64,000 bases of DNA from Vagococcus proximus (GCF_029143285.1 NZ_JAPDSH010000007.1:62001-126000), one strand, 5' to 3'; positions 55,526 through 64,000 are shown, numbered from the stretch's first letter. The notes: generated by a model from the letters alone, not told the origin. A program made the numbers and translations.

Positions 55526-56395
55526 TTAGTCGCCGAAAACTTTTTGACAATAGCGACGTAAGTTTGCTAATGAAATTTTTAATCCGTAATGGTTATCTTC
55601 AATCCCTTCAAATTCAATGGCAAGGGGACCTTTGTAGCCAGCATTACGTAATATGACTAAGCATTGTTCTACAGGCACGTTACCATGTCCTGTAATAGCA
55701 CCGCGAAGGTAATTTCCACCACGAGTACCAAAGAATCCCTCACCTGGAAAAGCATCTGACCCCGGTTTAATGTGAAAGTCTTTTGCATGGGCATAGCCAG
55801 CATATGGTGCCACACGGCTAACAGCTTCTAAAGGATCTTCATCTACACATAAGAAATTCCCCATGTCTACTAATAATTTAAAGTTAGAATGGTTAACCAT
55901 TGAGTAAAGTTGTTCAACACGTGTGCTATCTTGTGAGAAGAAACCATGATTTTCTACCATTGTCATAATCCCTTTTTTAGCAGCGTATTCAGTAACTTCT
56001 AAACAACCTTCTACAATATAAGGAAGAGCTTGATCAAATGAGAGACCTATTTTTCCAGATGTTGCATCATGCCGAACGCTTTTAGCTCCCAATATTTCAG
56101 CGATATCGATCATATTTTTAACACGAGCAACTTCAGCATTGAAATCACCGTCTGAACCGTTTAAAAAGTCAGCACCGAATGTAAAGTTTGTAATAGGGAA
56201 ATTCAAGCGATCCATTTCTTTTTTTAATTCTTTTGCATAGTCACGGTCAGAGATTGAATCATCATGGATTAAGTCAACGATTTCAATGGCATCAAAGCCC
56301 ATTTCTTTAGCGAGAGAGATGGTTTCTAATTGTGAAACTTCACCTTTTGAGATGAGTTGGTTAAAACTATAAGTACTGGCTGCAATAATTGTCAT
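55526..56395 (-). CDS. Sugar phosphate isomerase/epimerase family TIM-barrel protein (left arm, distal)
   Basis: 289 residues, xylose-isomerase-like TIM barrel. Putative metal ligands: Glu in MTMVENHGFFS (near 148), Asp in LLVDMGNFL (near 180), His in AHAKDFHIKPG (near 208) and Glu in LAIEFEGIE (near 262). It starts three bases after the upstream dehydrogenase gene, with AAGGAGG as Shine-Dalgarno. Family members isomerise or epimerise keto-sugars and inositol derivatives, and some cleave glycosides; the substrate here is unknown. Confidence 0.82.
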   Translation of the reverse strand: MTIIAASTYSFNQLISKGEVSQLETISLAKEMGFDAIEIVDLIHDDSISDRDYAKELKKEMDRLNFPITNFTFGADFLNGSDGDFNAEVARVKNMIDIAEILGAKSVRHDATSGKIGLSFDQALPYIVEGCLEVTEYAAKKGIMTMVENHGFFSQDSTRVEQLYSMVNHSNFKLLVDMGNFLCVDEDPLEAVSRVAPYAGYAHAKDFHIKPGSDAFPGEGFFGTRGGNYLRGAITGHGNVPVEQCLVILRNAGYKGPLAIEFEGIEDNHYGLKISLANLRRYCQKVFGD

Positions 56396-56398
56396 TGA

Positions 56399-57469
56399 TT
56401 AATCCTCCTTGATTAGGACTTCATGTCCTGTTTCTGCTGATTCATAAATCGCATCTAGAATACGCATGATTGTGACACCATCTTCTGCAGGCGTTAAGCA
56501 GTCGATACCATTTGCAACACAATCGACAAAGTGTTTAATTTCATTATAGAATAAACCGTTCATATCTAAAGCGGTAGGTGTTTTTAATTGGATATCAGTC
56601 ATATAACCATTCATATCCGTATAAAGTTCTAGAGACGGGTTTAGACGAGCACCACCTTTTGTCCCAAACATTTCGATTGTTCCTTCATCCTGTTTTAAGT
56701 TTAAGCTAAAACTTGCTTCTATTGAGATAACAGCACCGTTATCAAAACGAATCATAGCACTTGCTAAATCTTCAACGTCACAAATGTTTTTTTCATTGGC
56801 AGTTGAAGATGAATAGTCAACGGAGTCTTTAATAGTTGGACGGTCAAATAATTTTTGAAAAGTTGCTCCGTAGACAGAAATAGGTTTTGGTTGACCCATT
56901 AAATAGTTTAATAGGTCGATAACGTGAACGCCTAAATCAATAAGTGGGCCACCTCCAGAGCGTGATTTATCGCCAAACCAACCACCAGGGTTTCCATTAC
57001 GGCGTAGATACGTTGCTTTTCCGTAATACATATCACCGAAAAAGTCATTATCACGGAAATCTGTGATAATACGAGCATCATTTCCGAAGCGGCGTACAAA
57101 GCCAATCATTAAAAGTTTTCCATTTTTATCAGCTGCTTCCTTCATAGCTTTTCCTTCTTCAACTGAAGTAGCCATAGGTTTTTCGCATAAGACATGTTTA
57201 CCAGCGTTTAATGCGGCAATCGCACACTCAGCATGTGCCGCATTCCAAGTACAAACACTTACCGCATCGATGTCAGCTTTTTCCAACATTTCTTCTTTTG
57301 TTGTGAATGTTTCTTTGACACCATATTGTTCAGCCATTTTTTGTAGTTGATCAGGATTGATATCACAAAAGGCTACCAATTCAACGTTAGGCATTTTTTT
57401 ATAAGCTTGAATATGTTCGTGTGAGATAGAACCCACACCGATAATTCCGATTTTAATTTTGTTTGACAT
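56399..57469 (-). CDS. Gfo/Idh/MocA-family NAD(P)-dependent dehydrogenase (left arm)
   Basis: 356 residues. The Rossmann motif GIIGVGSISHEHI is near 6, VLCEKPMATS near 91 (Lys and Pro of the family signature), and a putative catalytic region GGGPLIDLGVHVIDLLNY (near 172) has Asp and His. Oxidises a hydroxyl of a sugar, polyol or inositol. It lies between two TIM-barrel genes in one operon. GAGGAC precedes ATG. Confidence 0.87.
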   Translation of the reverse strand: MSNKIKIGIIGVGSISHEHIQAYKKMPNVELVAFCDINPDQLQKMAEQYGVKETFTTKEEMLEKADIDAVSVCTWNAAHAECAIAALNAGKHVLCEKPMATSVEEGKAMKEAADKNGKLLMIGFVRRFGNDARIITDFRDNDFFGDMYYGKATYLRRNGNPGGWFGDKSRSGGGPLIDLGVHVIDLLNYLMGQPKPISVYGATFQKLFDRPTIKDSVDYSSSTANEKNICDVEDLASAMIRFDNGAVISIEASFSLNLKQDEGTIEMFGTKGGARLNPSLELYTDMNGYMTDIQLKTPTALDMNGLFYNEIKHFVDCVANGIDCLTPAEDGVTIMRILDAIYESAETGHEVLIKED

Positions 57470-57499
57470 AGTCAGTCCTCTTTTCTATAGGTAGGTATA

Positions 57500-58348
57500 T
57501 TATTGATTTGTTTTTTGTTTTAAGAAGTTAACAGCTGCTAAAATATCAGCTTCTGGATTGTCACCAACTTCACGTTCAATGGTTAAGTAACCTTTATAAT
57601 TAATATCATCTAGAGCTTTTAAGTAGGCATCAAAATCAACATCTCCTTGACCTAATGGAAGCTCGACAAATGCTTTCGCATTTTGGATTTCTTCTTCAAC
57701 AGTTCCGTGCATGCCATATAAAACTTCAGGATCAATGTCAAAGTTTTTACGTCCATCTTTTGCATGTGTGTGAACGATATAGTCTTTTAATGTGTAGACA
57801 GCTTCAACTGGGTTATCACCCGTTACCATGACAAAGTTAGCAGGGTCTAAGTTAACAGCAAAACCTGTTCCTGGAAGAGGGTCTAAAAATCCTTTTAAAG
57901 TTGTTGCAATTTCAGGTCCTGTTTCAATAGCGTAGTGAGCATCCATTGTGTTTGCATATTCTGCTAATTCAAAACAAGCTTCTTGCATTAGTTTAAAACG
58001 ATCATGGTTTTGGTCAGCAGGAATTACGCCAATATGAGTTGTGACAATATTAGTACCAAGTTCCATCGCTAAATCCATAACACGTTTTGATTCGTCCATA
58101 ATTTGTGGGTAGCGTGTTTTGTCATGTAACATCAAATCTGCTACTAATCCAGAAATGTCTAATCCAGCATCTTTTACTTGTGATAAGAAAAGTTTTGCTT
58201 TGTCGTTTGAAAGGTTACGAGCAGAAAGTTCACCATTAAAGGCATGAACTTGGATACCTTGTGCGCCAACACGAACTGCTTGTTCAAGCGCCACCTCGTA
58301 GTCTGTTCTAAATGATTCTAGCATGACGCCAATTGGAAATTTATACAT
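57500..58348 (-). CDS. Sugar phosphate isomerase/epimerase family TIM-barrel protein (left arm, proximal)
   Basis: 282 residues. Putative metal ligands: Glu in YAIETGPE (near 141), Asp in VNLDPANFVMV (near 168), His in VHTHAKDGR (near 195) and Glu in LTIEREVGDN (near 258). First gene of the left operon. The Shine-Dalgarno is TAGGAGGAATAAT. A cre-like site lies 38 bases upstream. It resembles its partner at 55526 only in fold-level motifs, so the two probably do different steps. Confidence 0.82.
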   Translation of the reverse strand: MYKFPIGVMLESFRTDYEVALEQAVRVGAQGIQVHAFNGELSARNLSNDKAKLFLSQVKDAGLDISGLVADLMLHDKTRYPQIMDESKRVMDLAMELGTNIVTTHIGVIPADQNHDRFKLMQEACFELAEYANTMDAHYAIETGPEIATTLKGFLDPLPGTGFAVNLDPANFVMVTGDNPVEAVYTLKDYIVHTHAKDGRKNFDIDPEVLYGMHGTVEEEIQNAKAFVELPLGQGDVDFDAYLKALDDINYKGYLTIEREVGDNPEADILAAVNFLKQKTNQ

Positions 58349-58385
58349 GTATTATTCCTCCTAAGGGATTAGTTTATGATTGTAT

Positions 58386-58399
58386 TGTATACGTTTTCA
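58386..58399. promoter_or_regulatory. cre-like site (CcpA catabolite control)
   Basis: TGTATACGTTTTCA agrees with the cre consensus TGWAANCGNTNWCA at all but one fixed position. It lies just before the left operon, where CcpA binding would repress it on preferred sugars. Confidence 0.5.
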
Positions 58400-58452
58400 A
58401 TCCAGAGAGATAGATGAGATATTGCTAAGTAATGGTAAAATCTTGCTATATT

Positions 58453-58487
58453 AAAAAAAGACAGCTATTAATAGCTGTCTTTTTTTA
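58453..58487 (-). terminator. Terminator of the left AraC regulator gene
   Basis: Palindrome GACAGCTATT/AATAGCTGTC with A and T runs. Its 5' arm includes the last codons of the AraC gene. Confidence 0.8.
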
Positions 58488-59283
58488 ACTCTTCTGAAGG
58501 AAGGTAACCAAAGTGTTTACGATAAGTTTTTGAAAAGTAAGAAGCATCGTTGAAGCCGCAAGCAATGGCACAGTCGGAAACGACTGCATTAGGCTGGCTC
58601 AAGAGAAGTTGCGCCCGAGTGCAACGAAAATGAGTGATAAATTCATTTACAGTAAGGTTAGTGACTTCTTTAAACACTCGACAAAAATGAAACTTGCTTA
58701 CACCTACATGGTTGCATATATTATCAATTAGAATAGGTTCATGATAATGAGTCGCGATGTAATCAATACCAGCTTTGGCTATATCGATTTTAGTATTACC
58801 GCTTTTTATGTTTGTAACCATTTCAGCTGCTAGATATCGATGAAGAAGACCAATCATTTGTAGACTCATTCCTTGTAAAATAGCCTTATGAAAGTCTGAT
58901 TTAGTATCAAATTCTTTCATCATATTTTTATAGAGTGAGCTTATTTCCACATGAGTGGTTTTATTTTTAAAATGGTAGTGAGTATAATCTAGTCCAAATT
59001 TTGCAATAAAAGTATGCTCAATGATTAAACACCGATAGGTTGAGTGTGGAGTTAAGGTTTTCATGCTGTGAAGGCAATTTGAGTCGATAATGATGATATC
59101 ACCTGGTTCAGCTGTAATTTCTTGATCGTTAATCGTAACAAGTAATTGGCCTGTTTGGATGAGTAGTAGCTCGATATTTGTATGCCAATGAGGTAAAACT
59201 TCACTGTCAATGAAACAAGAATGTAAAAGCAAAGGTAAATCTGGGTCTGGACAAAGATGTGTTTCATATAAAATAGAGGTCAT
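58468..59283 (-). CDS. AraC-family transcriptional regulator (left arm)
   Basis: 271 residues. N-terminal cupin-type sensor domain (about 15-110: VLPHWHTNIELLLIQTG, ITAEPGDIIIIDSNCLH) and a C-terminal double helix-turn-helix (about 170-265: IDNICNHVGVSKFHFCRVFKE, VSDCAIACGFNDASYFSKTYRKHFG). It probably activates the left sugar operon when its ligand is bound. AAGGAG precedes ATG. It is divergent from the second AraC gene. Confidence 0.88.
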   Translation of the reverse strand: MTSILYETHLCPDPDLPLLLHSCFIDSEVLPHWHTNIELLLIQTGQLLVTINDQEITAEPGDIIIIDSNCLHSMKTLTPHSTYRCLIIEHTFIAKFGLDYTHYHFKNKTTHVEISSLYKNMMKEFDTKSDFHKAILQGMSLQMIGLLHRYLAAEMVTNIKSGNTKIDIAKAGIDYIATHYHEPILIDNICNHVGVSKFHFCRVFKEVTNLTVNEFITHFRCTRAQLLLSQPNAVVSDCAIACGFNDASYFSKTYRKHFGYLPSEELKKDSY

Positions 59284-59415
59284 ATGCTTGGCTCCTTACT
59301 AAAATTCAACGAAATAAAACTTGCAATCACGTATGATACCCCTTACATTATAAGACAGATAGAATGTGGTCACAATCTTTTTTAGTGACTTAGTTTAAGA
59401 TAGAAGGTGAACAGA

Positions 59416-60294
59416 ATGAGTGTCAGTAAATTTTTAGAAATTCCTGATTTAGATAATGAGTTTCCGTTTAGAAGTTTTAATGATTATGGGTTAGCCTTGG
59501 TATACCCCCATTGGCATAAAGAGGTAGAGTTTATTTATGTGATTAAAGGATCTATTCAAATAGGTGTACATGATGATTTGGTGCAAGTAGATGAAGGAGA
59601 AATTTATTTTTTTACGAGTGGTCAAACACATTATATACTAGCGGCACCAGGCAGTGAACGATTGGTTTATCAGTTTGATACAAAATTATTTTTTGAGCAA
59701 GATCCATTAAAAACGAAACAGGAAAGCTTAAAAGATATTTTTAATACGCGTGAGAATTTTAGTCGAAATTGGCCTAAGTATGTGGAGCAAGAAGTGAGTG
59801 AGTGTTTAGCAAATTTACATGATGAAGTTTTAGAAAAAGAGATGGGCTATCTTTTTCAAATCCAACGCTATCTTTATGACCTGGTAGCATTATTTGCCAG
59901 AAAAGTTCCTAAAAAGATGGAGCCAATGAAAAAGGCACTAACAGATGATTCCATGAAAAATAAAGAAACACTTGAACGAATGGACAAAATTTTTGCTTAT
60001 ATTGAGGACCATTATAATACTGGGGTGACATTAGAGGAAGTGGCTAGACACATTGGGTTTAGTCCCCATTATTTTACACGCTTTTTCAAAAAGAACACAG
60101 GAACAACTTTTGTAGGATTTTTAACGGAATATCGCCTAACAATTGCTAAATCAATACTAGGTACAGAAGACCTACCAATGGTAGAAGTAGCTGAGAAGTC
60201 TGGATTTAATAGTGTGAAAACTTTTCATCATGTCTTTAAAGAAAATGTTGGAATGTCACCATTAAAGTATCAAAAGTCAATATCTGGGAATTAA
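59416..60294 (+). CDS. AraC-family transcriptional regulator (right arm)
   Basis: 292 residues. Cupin-type N-terminus (PHWHKEVEFIYVIKGS near 29; VDEGEIYFFTSGQTHYI near 58) and C-terminal AraC DNA-binding domain (VTLEEVARHIGFSPHYFTRFFKKNTG near 205; MVEVAEKSGFNSVKTFHHVFKENVG). ATG 59416 with AAGGTG is preferred to GTG 59407. Likely regulator of the right arm. The two AraC proteins are clearly different in sequence, so they may sense different compounds. Confidence 0.88.
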   Translation: MSVSKFLEIPDLDNEFPFRSFNDYGLALVYPHWHKEVEFIYVIKGSIQIGVHDDLVQVDEGEIYFFTSGQTHYILAAPGSERLVYQFDTKLFFEQDPLKTKQESLKDIFNTRENFSRNWPKYVEQEVSECLANLHDEVLEKEMGYLFQIQRYLYDLVALFARKVPKKMEPMKKALTDDSMKNKETLERMDKIFAYIEDHYNTGVTLEEVARHIGFSPHYFTRFFKKNTGTTFVGFLTEYRLTIAKSILGTEDLPMVEVAEKSGFNSVKTFHHVFKENVGMSPLKYQKSISGN

Positions 60295-60313
60295 ATAATA
60301 ACTCTTGGGAAGA

Positions 60314-60372
60314 AATCTCTCCATTCGTTTTGTATAGTAAAGGTATACAAAAACGAGTTGGAGGGATTTTTT
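60314..60372 (+). promoter_or_regulatory. Terminator-like hairpin that buries the Shine-Dalgarno of the next gene
   Basis: Outer stem AAATCTCTCCA / TGGAGGGATTT (11 bp, one G-T), inner stem CGTTTTGTATA / TATAC-AAAAACG (one bulge), loop GTAAAGG, then TTTT. The GGAGGG in the 3' arm is the Shine-Dalgarno of the dehydrogenase gene at 60374. The inner TATACA could also be a -10 box, so that a local transcript would escape the hairpin. Confidence 0.6.
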
Positions 60373-60373
60373 T

Positions 60374-61453
60374 ATGACATTAAAAGTTGGAATTATCGGT
60401 TGTGGTGGGATTGCAAATGGGAAACATATGCCCGCGCTTAAACAAGTAAAAGAAATAGAAATGGTTGCATTTTGTGATAGTATTATTGACCGAGCAGAGC
60501 AGGCTGTTAAAGAATACGGAAATGAAAGCGCTAAATCATATGAGGATTATCGTGAGTTATTAAAAGATAATTCAGTTGACGTTATCCATGTGTGTACACC
60601 GAACAGTTCTCATGCAGAGATATCAATTGCGGCAATGGAAGCAGGAAAACATGTTATGTGTGAAAAACCAATGGCTAAGACATCAGAAGAAGCACGTCAA
60701 ATGATTGCAGCTTCTGAACGTACAGGTATGAAGTTAACAATCGGGTATCAAAATCGTTTTAGAACTGATTCAACTTATCTAAAACAAGCCTGTGAAGAAG
60801 ATGATTTGGGTGACATCTATATTGGAAAAGCTCATGCGATACGTCGACGTGCTGTTCCGACTTGGGGAGTATTTTTAGATGAAGAGGCACAAGGCGGTGG
60901 ACCGTTGATTGATATTGGAACACATGCTTTAGATTTAACGTTGTGGATGATGGATAATTATAAGCCAAAATATGTCGTGGGCAATACTTACCGAAAACTT
61001 GCTGACACCGAAAATGCAGCAAATGCATGGGGCCCGTGGGATCCTAAAAAATTTACTGTTGAAGATTCAGCTTTTGGTTTTGTTACCATGGAAAATGGTG
61101 CAACAATCTATCTAGAAGCGAGTTGGGCATTAAATACAACAGATGTAAGCGAAGCTGTCACAACGTTATCAGGAACGAAGGCAGGCGCTACTATGAAAAA
61201 TGGGCTAGTTATTAATGGTGAAGATAGAGGACTATTATATGAGAAAAAAATTGATTTAGAGGCAGCAGGTGTCGCTTTCTTTGAAGGTGCTAGCCAAGAT
61301 CCAGCGGTTAATGAAGCTCGTTCGTGGATTAATGCTATTTTGACGGACACAGAGCCAGTTGTTAAGCCGGCACAAGCTTTGGTCGTAACTGAAATTTTAG
61401 AAGCCATGTATGAATCATCAAAACTAGGAGAACCTGTTTTCTTAAATAAATAG
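60374..61453 (+). CDS. Gfo/Idh/MocA-family NAD(P)-dependent dehydrogenase (right arm, first)
   Basis: 359 residues. Rossmann motif GIIGCGGIANGKHMPAL near 6, VMCEKPMAKT near 95, YQNRFRTDS near 124, and QGGGPLIDIGTHALDLTLW near 176 with the Asp and His expected at the active site. The RRAVPTWGVF segment is of a kind seen in glycoside-oxidising members, by memory only. Probably oxidises a sugar or glycoside hydroxyl. First enzyme gene of the right operon, behind the hairpin described separately. Confidence 0.87.
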   Translation: MTLKVGIIGCGGIANGKHMPALKQVKEIEMVAFCDSIIDRAEQAVKEYGNESAKSYEDYRELLKDNSVDVIHVCTPNSSHAEISIAAMEAGKHVMCEKPMAKTSEEARQMIAASERTGMKLTIGYQNRFRTDSTYLKQACEEDDLGDIYIGKAHAIRRRAVPTWGVFLDEEAQGGGPLIDIGTHALDLTLWMMDNYKPKYVVGNTYRKLADTENAANAWGPWDPKKFTVEDSAFGFVTMENGATIYLEASWALNTTDVSEAVTTLSGTKAGATMKNGLVINGEDRGLLYEKKIDLEAAGVAFFEGASQDPAVNEARSWINAILTDTEPVVKPAQALVVTEILEAMYESSKLGEPVFLNK

Positions 61454-61469
61454 AGTGAGGTCGATTAAG

Positions 61470-62219
61470 ATGGAGCCAATGATTAGTTTACAATTGTGGA
61501 GTGTGCAAGAAGCGTGTGAGGAAGATTTTTTAGGAACACTCACAAAAGTTAAAGAGTTCGGCTATGATGGTGTTGAGTTTGCTGGCTATTACGGTCTGGA
61601 TGCAGATGTAATTAAAGAGCATTTAGATAAATTAGGACTTAAAGTGTCTGGTTCTCATATTGCAGCAGGTAAACTGAAGGAAGATTTAGCTGGAACAATT
61701 GAATTTGAGAAAAAAATAGGAAATAACACAATTATCATCCCTTGGATTGAAAGTGGAAGTAAAGACAAATGGGAAGAAAATTTTGCATTCTTTAATGAAA
61801 TCCAACCGGTTATTGAATCAGCTGGTATGTTATTAAGTTATCATAATCACTCGCATGAATTTACTGAAATAACTAACTTTTCAGCATTGGAAGAGATGCT
61901 AAAATCAGTACCTAAAATGAAGCTAGAGGTAGATACTTACTGGGTGAATTTTGCTGGAGAAGATACTTTAGAATGGTTAGAAAATTATAAAAAATATATC
62001 GATTGTCTACACATTAAAGATGCTATTAAACTGGAAAATGATTTTGAAAGTACCGAATTAGGAAAAGGAATTCTTCCTTTAAAAGATTATGCTAAATTTG
62101 GTGCGGACAATCAGTTAAGGTGGTTAGTGATAGAGCAAGAAGCATTTCAAGAGTTATTGCCAATGGAAAGTGCAGCATATAATCAAAAAGTACTAAGAAC
62201 TATTTTGAAAGAGGTGTAG
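61470..62219 (+). CDS. Sugar phosphate isomerase/epimerase family TIM-barrel protein (right arm, first)
   Basis: 249 residues, short version of the xylose-isomerase-like barrel. Candidate metal ligands: Glu/His in SYHNHSHEF (near 133), Asp in [10 protein letters not shown] (near 155), His in CLHIKDAIK (near 185) and Glu in LVIEQEAF (near 222). ATG 61470 has TGAGG ten bases upstream; the longer frame begins with a GTG in that region. It follows the dehydrogenase gene by 16 bases. Confidence 0.82.
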   Translation: MEPMISLQLWSVQEACEEDFLGTLTKVKEFGYDGVEFAGYYGLDADVIKEHLDKLGLKVSGSHIAAGKLKEDLAGTIEFEKKIGNNTIIIPWIESGSKDKWEENFAFFNEIQPVIESAGMLLSYHNHSHEFTEITNFSALEEMLKSVPKMKLEVDTYWVNFAGEDTLEWLENYKKYIDCLHIKDAIKLENDFESTELGKGILPLKDYAKFGADNQLRWLVIEQEAFQELLPMESAAYNQKVLRTILKEV

Positions 62220-62224
62220 AGATA

Positions 62225-62944
62225 ATGATAAATGTCACAGTTTGGAATGAATACCGCCATGAAAAAGAAAGTGACGAGGTTCGTTCGGTTTACCCAGAAG
62301 GCATTCATGAGCAATTAAAAAGTTTTTTAAAAGATGAGTTTACCGTTCATACAGCCACTCTTGATGAACCAGAGCATGGACTAACTGTAGAGGTTTTAGA
62401 AAATACAGATGTTTTGATTTGGTGGGGACATAAAGCACATCAAGATGTTAGTGATGAAATTGTTAATCGTGTTCACGAACGCGTTCTTCAAGGAATGGGG
62501 TTAATAGTGCTTCATTCAGGGCATATGTCGAAGATTTTTATTAAATTAATGGGGACAACTTGTGATTTGAAATGGCGTGAAGCGGATGAGCGTTGTCATA
62601 TTTGGACGGTGGATCCAAGTCATCCGATTGCTGAAGGATTAGGCGAGTGTATTAAATTGGAAAAAGAAGAGATGTATGGTGAGCACTTTGATATTCCTGC
62701 ACCTGAAGAATTAATCTTTATTAATTGGTATGAGGGAGGCGAAGTATTTAGAGGGGGCTGTACATACCGACGTGGAAATGGAAAGATATTTTATTTCCAA
62801 CCGGGACATGAAACGTATCCAACTTACTACCATAAAGATATCCAACGCGTGATTAAAAATAGTGTACGTTGGGCTAATCCAACAGCTAACACTTATCCTA
62901 CGTATGGTCATCATCAACCGGTCGTACCAATTCAAAAAAAATAA
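62225..62944 (+). CDS. ThuA-domain protein
   Basis: 239 residues, class I glutamine-amidotransferase-like fold without the usual cysteine triad. [11 protein letters not shown] at the start, [14 protein letters not shown] near 59, [13 protein letters not shown] near 97, [11 protein letters not shown]-type segment near 178 and [13 protein letters not shown] near 195 match ThuA (trehalose utilisation) proteins. ThuA acts with a Gfo/Idh/MocA partner (ThuB) on 3-keto-disaccharides in rhizobia. It starts five bases after the preceding gene. Confidence 0.85.
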   Translation: MINVTVWNEYRHEKESDEVRSVYPEGIHEQLKSFLKDEFTVHTATLDEPEHGLTVEVLENTDVLIWWGHKAHQDVSDEIVNRVHERVLQGMGLIVLHSGHMSKIFIKLMGTTCDLKWREADERCHIWTVDPSHPIAEGLGECIKLEKEEMYGEHFDIPAPEELIFINWYEGGEVFRGGCTYRRGNGKIFYFQPGHETYPTYYHKDIQRVIKNSVRWANPTANTYPTYGHHQPVVPIQKK

Positions 62945-62967
62945 AAACAAAGAAAAGAGGAAAAATA

Positions 62968-63936
62968 ATGAAACTAGGCGTATTTACACCATTATTTAAT
63001 AACTTATCTTTTGAAGAAATGATAGATAAAGTATCGGCTTCGGGGCTTAGCACCGTTGAAATTGGAACAGGTGGCTCCCCTGGAAATGCTCATTGTAATA
63101 TTGACGAGCTTTTGGAAAGTGAGATAGCTAGAGAAGAGTATCAAACGAAATTAAGAGACAAAGGGCTAACAATTAGTGCCTTTAGTTGTCATCATAATAC
63201 CATCTCTCCAGATCCTGAGGTAGCAAAGGAAGCGGATGAGTTACTACGAAAAACGATCAAGCTTGCGTCGTTAATGTCAGTTCCTGTTGTGAATTGTTTT
63301 TCAGGTGTAAGTGGTGGGAATGAGACAGATACAGCAGTTAATTGGCCAGTTTTACCATGGCCGACTGAGTATAATGACAGTTATGAATGGCAGTGGGAAA
63401 ATCGATTGATTCCTTATTGGAAAGAAATTAACACCATAGCAGAAGACGCTAATGTCAAAATAGGAATCGAATTACACGGTGGTTTTCTGTGCCATACCCC
63501 GTATACAATGTTAAAACTACGTGAAGAAACAGGCCCGGCAATAGGTTGTAACTTAGACCCATCTCACTTGTGGTGGCAAGGAATTGATCCAGTAGGTGCT
63601 ATTAAAATACTAGGTAAAGCAGGAGCGATTCACCATTTCCATGCTAAAGATACGTATTTGGACCAAGATAATATTAATATGTATGGTTTAACTGATATGC
63701 AGCCATACGGCAATGTTCAAACGAGAGCTTGGACATTTAGATCTGTAGGATGTGGGCATAGCTTGCAAGAATGGTCAGACATCATTAGTGCATTAAGAAC
63801 CTATGGGTATGATTATGTTTTAAGTATTGAACATGAAGACCCAATAATGTCAATTGATGAGGGCTTTGGCAGAGCAGTAACCAATTTGAAGAGCATTATG
63901 ATCAAGGACTTACCAGGCGATATGTGGTGGGCGTAA
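62968..63936 (+). CDS. Sugar phosphate isomerase/epimerase family TIM-barrel protein (right arm, second)
   Basis: 322 residues, long version of the fold. Metal ligands likely Glu in IGIELHGGFLCH (near 171), Asp in CNLDPSHLWWQG (near 196), His in HHFHAKDTYLD (near 221) and Glu in LSIEHEDPIMS (near 291). The sequence is distinct from the other three barrels in the locus. AAAGAGG precedes ATG. It is followed by another dehydrogenase gene that runs off the window. Confidence 0.84.
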   Translation: MKLGVFTPLFNNLSFEEMIDKVSASGLSTVEIGTGGSPGNAHCNIDELLESEIAREEYQTKLRDKGLTISAFSCHHNTISPDPEVAKEADELLRKTIKLASLMSVPVVNCFSGVSGGNETDTAVNWPVLPWPTEYNDSYEWQWENRLIPYWKEINTIAEDANVKIGIELHGGFLCHTPYTMLKLREETGPAIGCNLDPSHLWWQGIDPVGAIKILGKAGAIHHFHAKDTYLDQDNINMYGLTDMQPYGNVQTRAWTFRSVGCGHSLQEWSDIISALRTYGYDYVLSIEHEDPIMSIDEGFGRAVTNLKSIMIKDLPGDMWWA

Positions 63937-63972
63937 GTTGTCACATTAGAACAATATTGGAGGGAATAATAG

Positions 63973-64000
63973 ATGAGTAAAATTAAATTTGCCGTGGTTG
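63973..64000 (+). CDS. Start of a further gene, probably a Gfo/Idh/MocA dehydrogenase (partial)
   Basis: Nine codons are visible, MSKIKFAVV, behind TTGGAGGG. This is a common N-terminus of Gfo/Idh/MocA proteins leading into the GxGxxG Rossmann motif. The assignment depends on operon context. Confidence 0.5.

Noticed and set aside
1-64000. Prophage, integrative element or defence island
   Set aside because: No integrase, phage structural, restriction-modification, toxin-antitoxin or Cas motifs seen on either strand.

Overview
The window is a low-GC Firmicute chromosome. Gene content and order (rpoY-rnjA, gatD-murT, tdk-prfA-prmC-tsaC-glyA-upp, rpoE, comEA-EB-EC, holA/rpsT, a MapZ-type division protein, a methionine T-box) point to Lactobacillales, most like Enterococcaceae. 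Vagococcus is my best guess, by inference only. No rRNA, tRNA, CRISPR array, intact insertion sequence or prophage is visible.

Left part (1-13 kb): the tail of glucokinase and a rhodanese-like protein; the rpoY-rnjA RNA operon; a heterodimeric ABC exporter with one degenerate ATP site; a YitT-family membrane protein; the gatD-murT lipid II amidation pair; a KtrB-type potassium channel subunit; and an unrecognised 570-residue membrane protein.

Middle (13-31 kb): a MapZ-like division protein carrying seven tandem zinc-ribbon modules, then the housekeeping run tdk, prfA, prmC, tsaC, glyA, upp. Next come a surface alpha/beta hydrolase, an FtsW/RodA polymerase, an ArsC/Spx-like protein and a GcvH-like lipoyl carrier. 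A methionine T-box precedes metN and a fused MetI-MetQ transporter. A processive GT2 glycosyltransferase is coupled to a UDP-GlcNAc 2-epimerase.

Right-middle (30-55 kb): topoisomerase III; a decayed AT-rich patch with a palindromic repeat; FtsK; a Na+/H+ antiporter; RlmN; a Nudix/winged-helix regulator; glyoxalase I; an HD phosphohydrolase; a LipL-like octanoyl transferase, which probably works with the GcvH-like carrier; rpoE; the complete comE uptake operon; holA and rpsT; a PiT phosphate transporter; a P1B-4 metal ATPase preceded by two Fur-type boxes; a pentapeptide-repeat protein; and undecaprenyl pyrophosphate phosphatase.

Right end (55.5-64 kb): an accessory sugar-catabolic locus made of two divergent arms. 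Each arm is headed by its own AraC regulator. Together they hold three Gfo/Idh/MocA dehydrogenases (the last cut by the window end), four TIM-barrel sugar isomerase/epimerases and one ThuA-domain protein. A cre-like site lies before the left arm. A terminator-like hairpin that buries the Shine-Dalgarno of the first enzyme lies in the right arm. The composition resembles keto-sugar (3-keto-glycoside type) pathways, and this is the best candidate for an undescribed system here.

Start codons were re-chosen where a Shine-Dalgarno or promoter contradicted the longest frame. All functional calls rest on motif recognition by eye; no database search was run.
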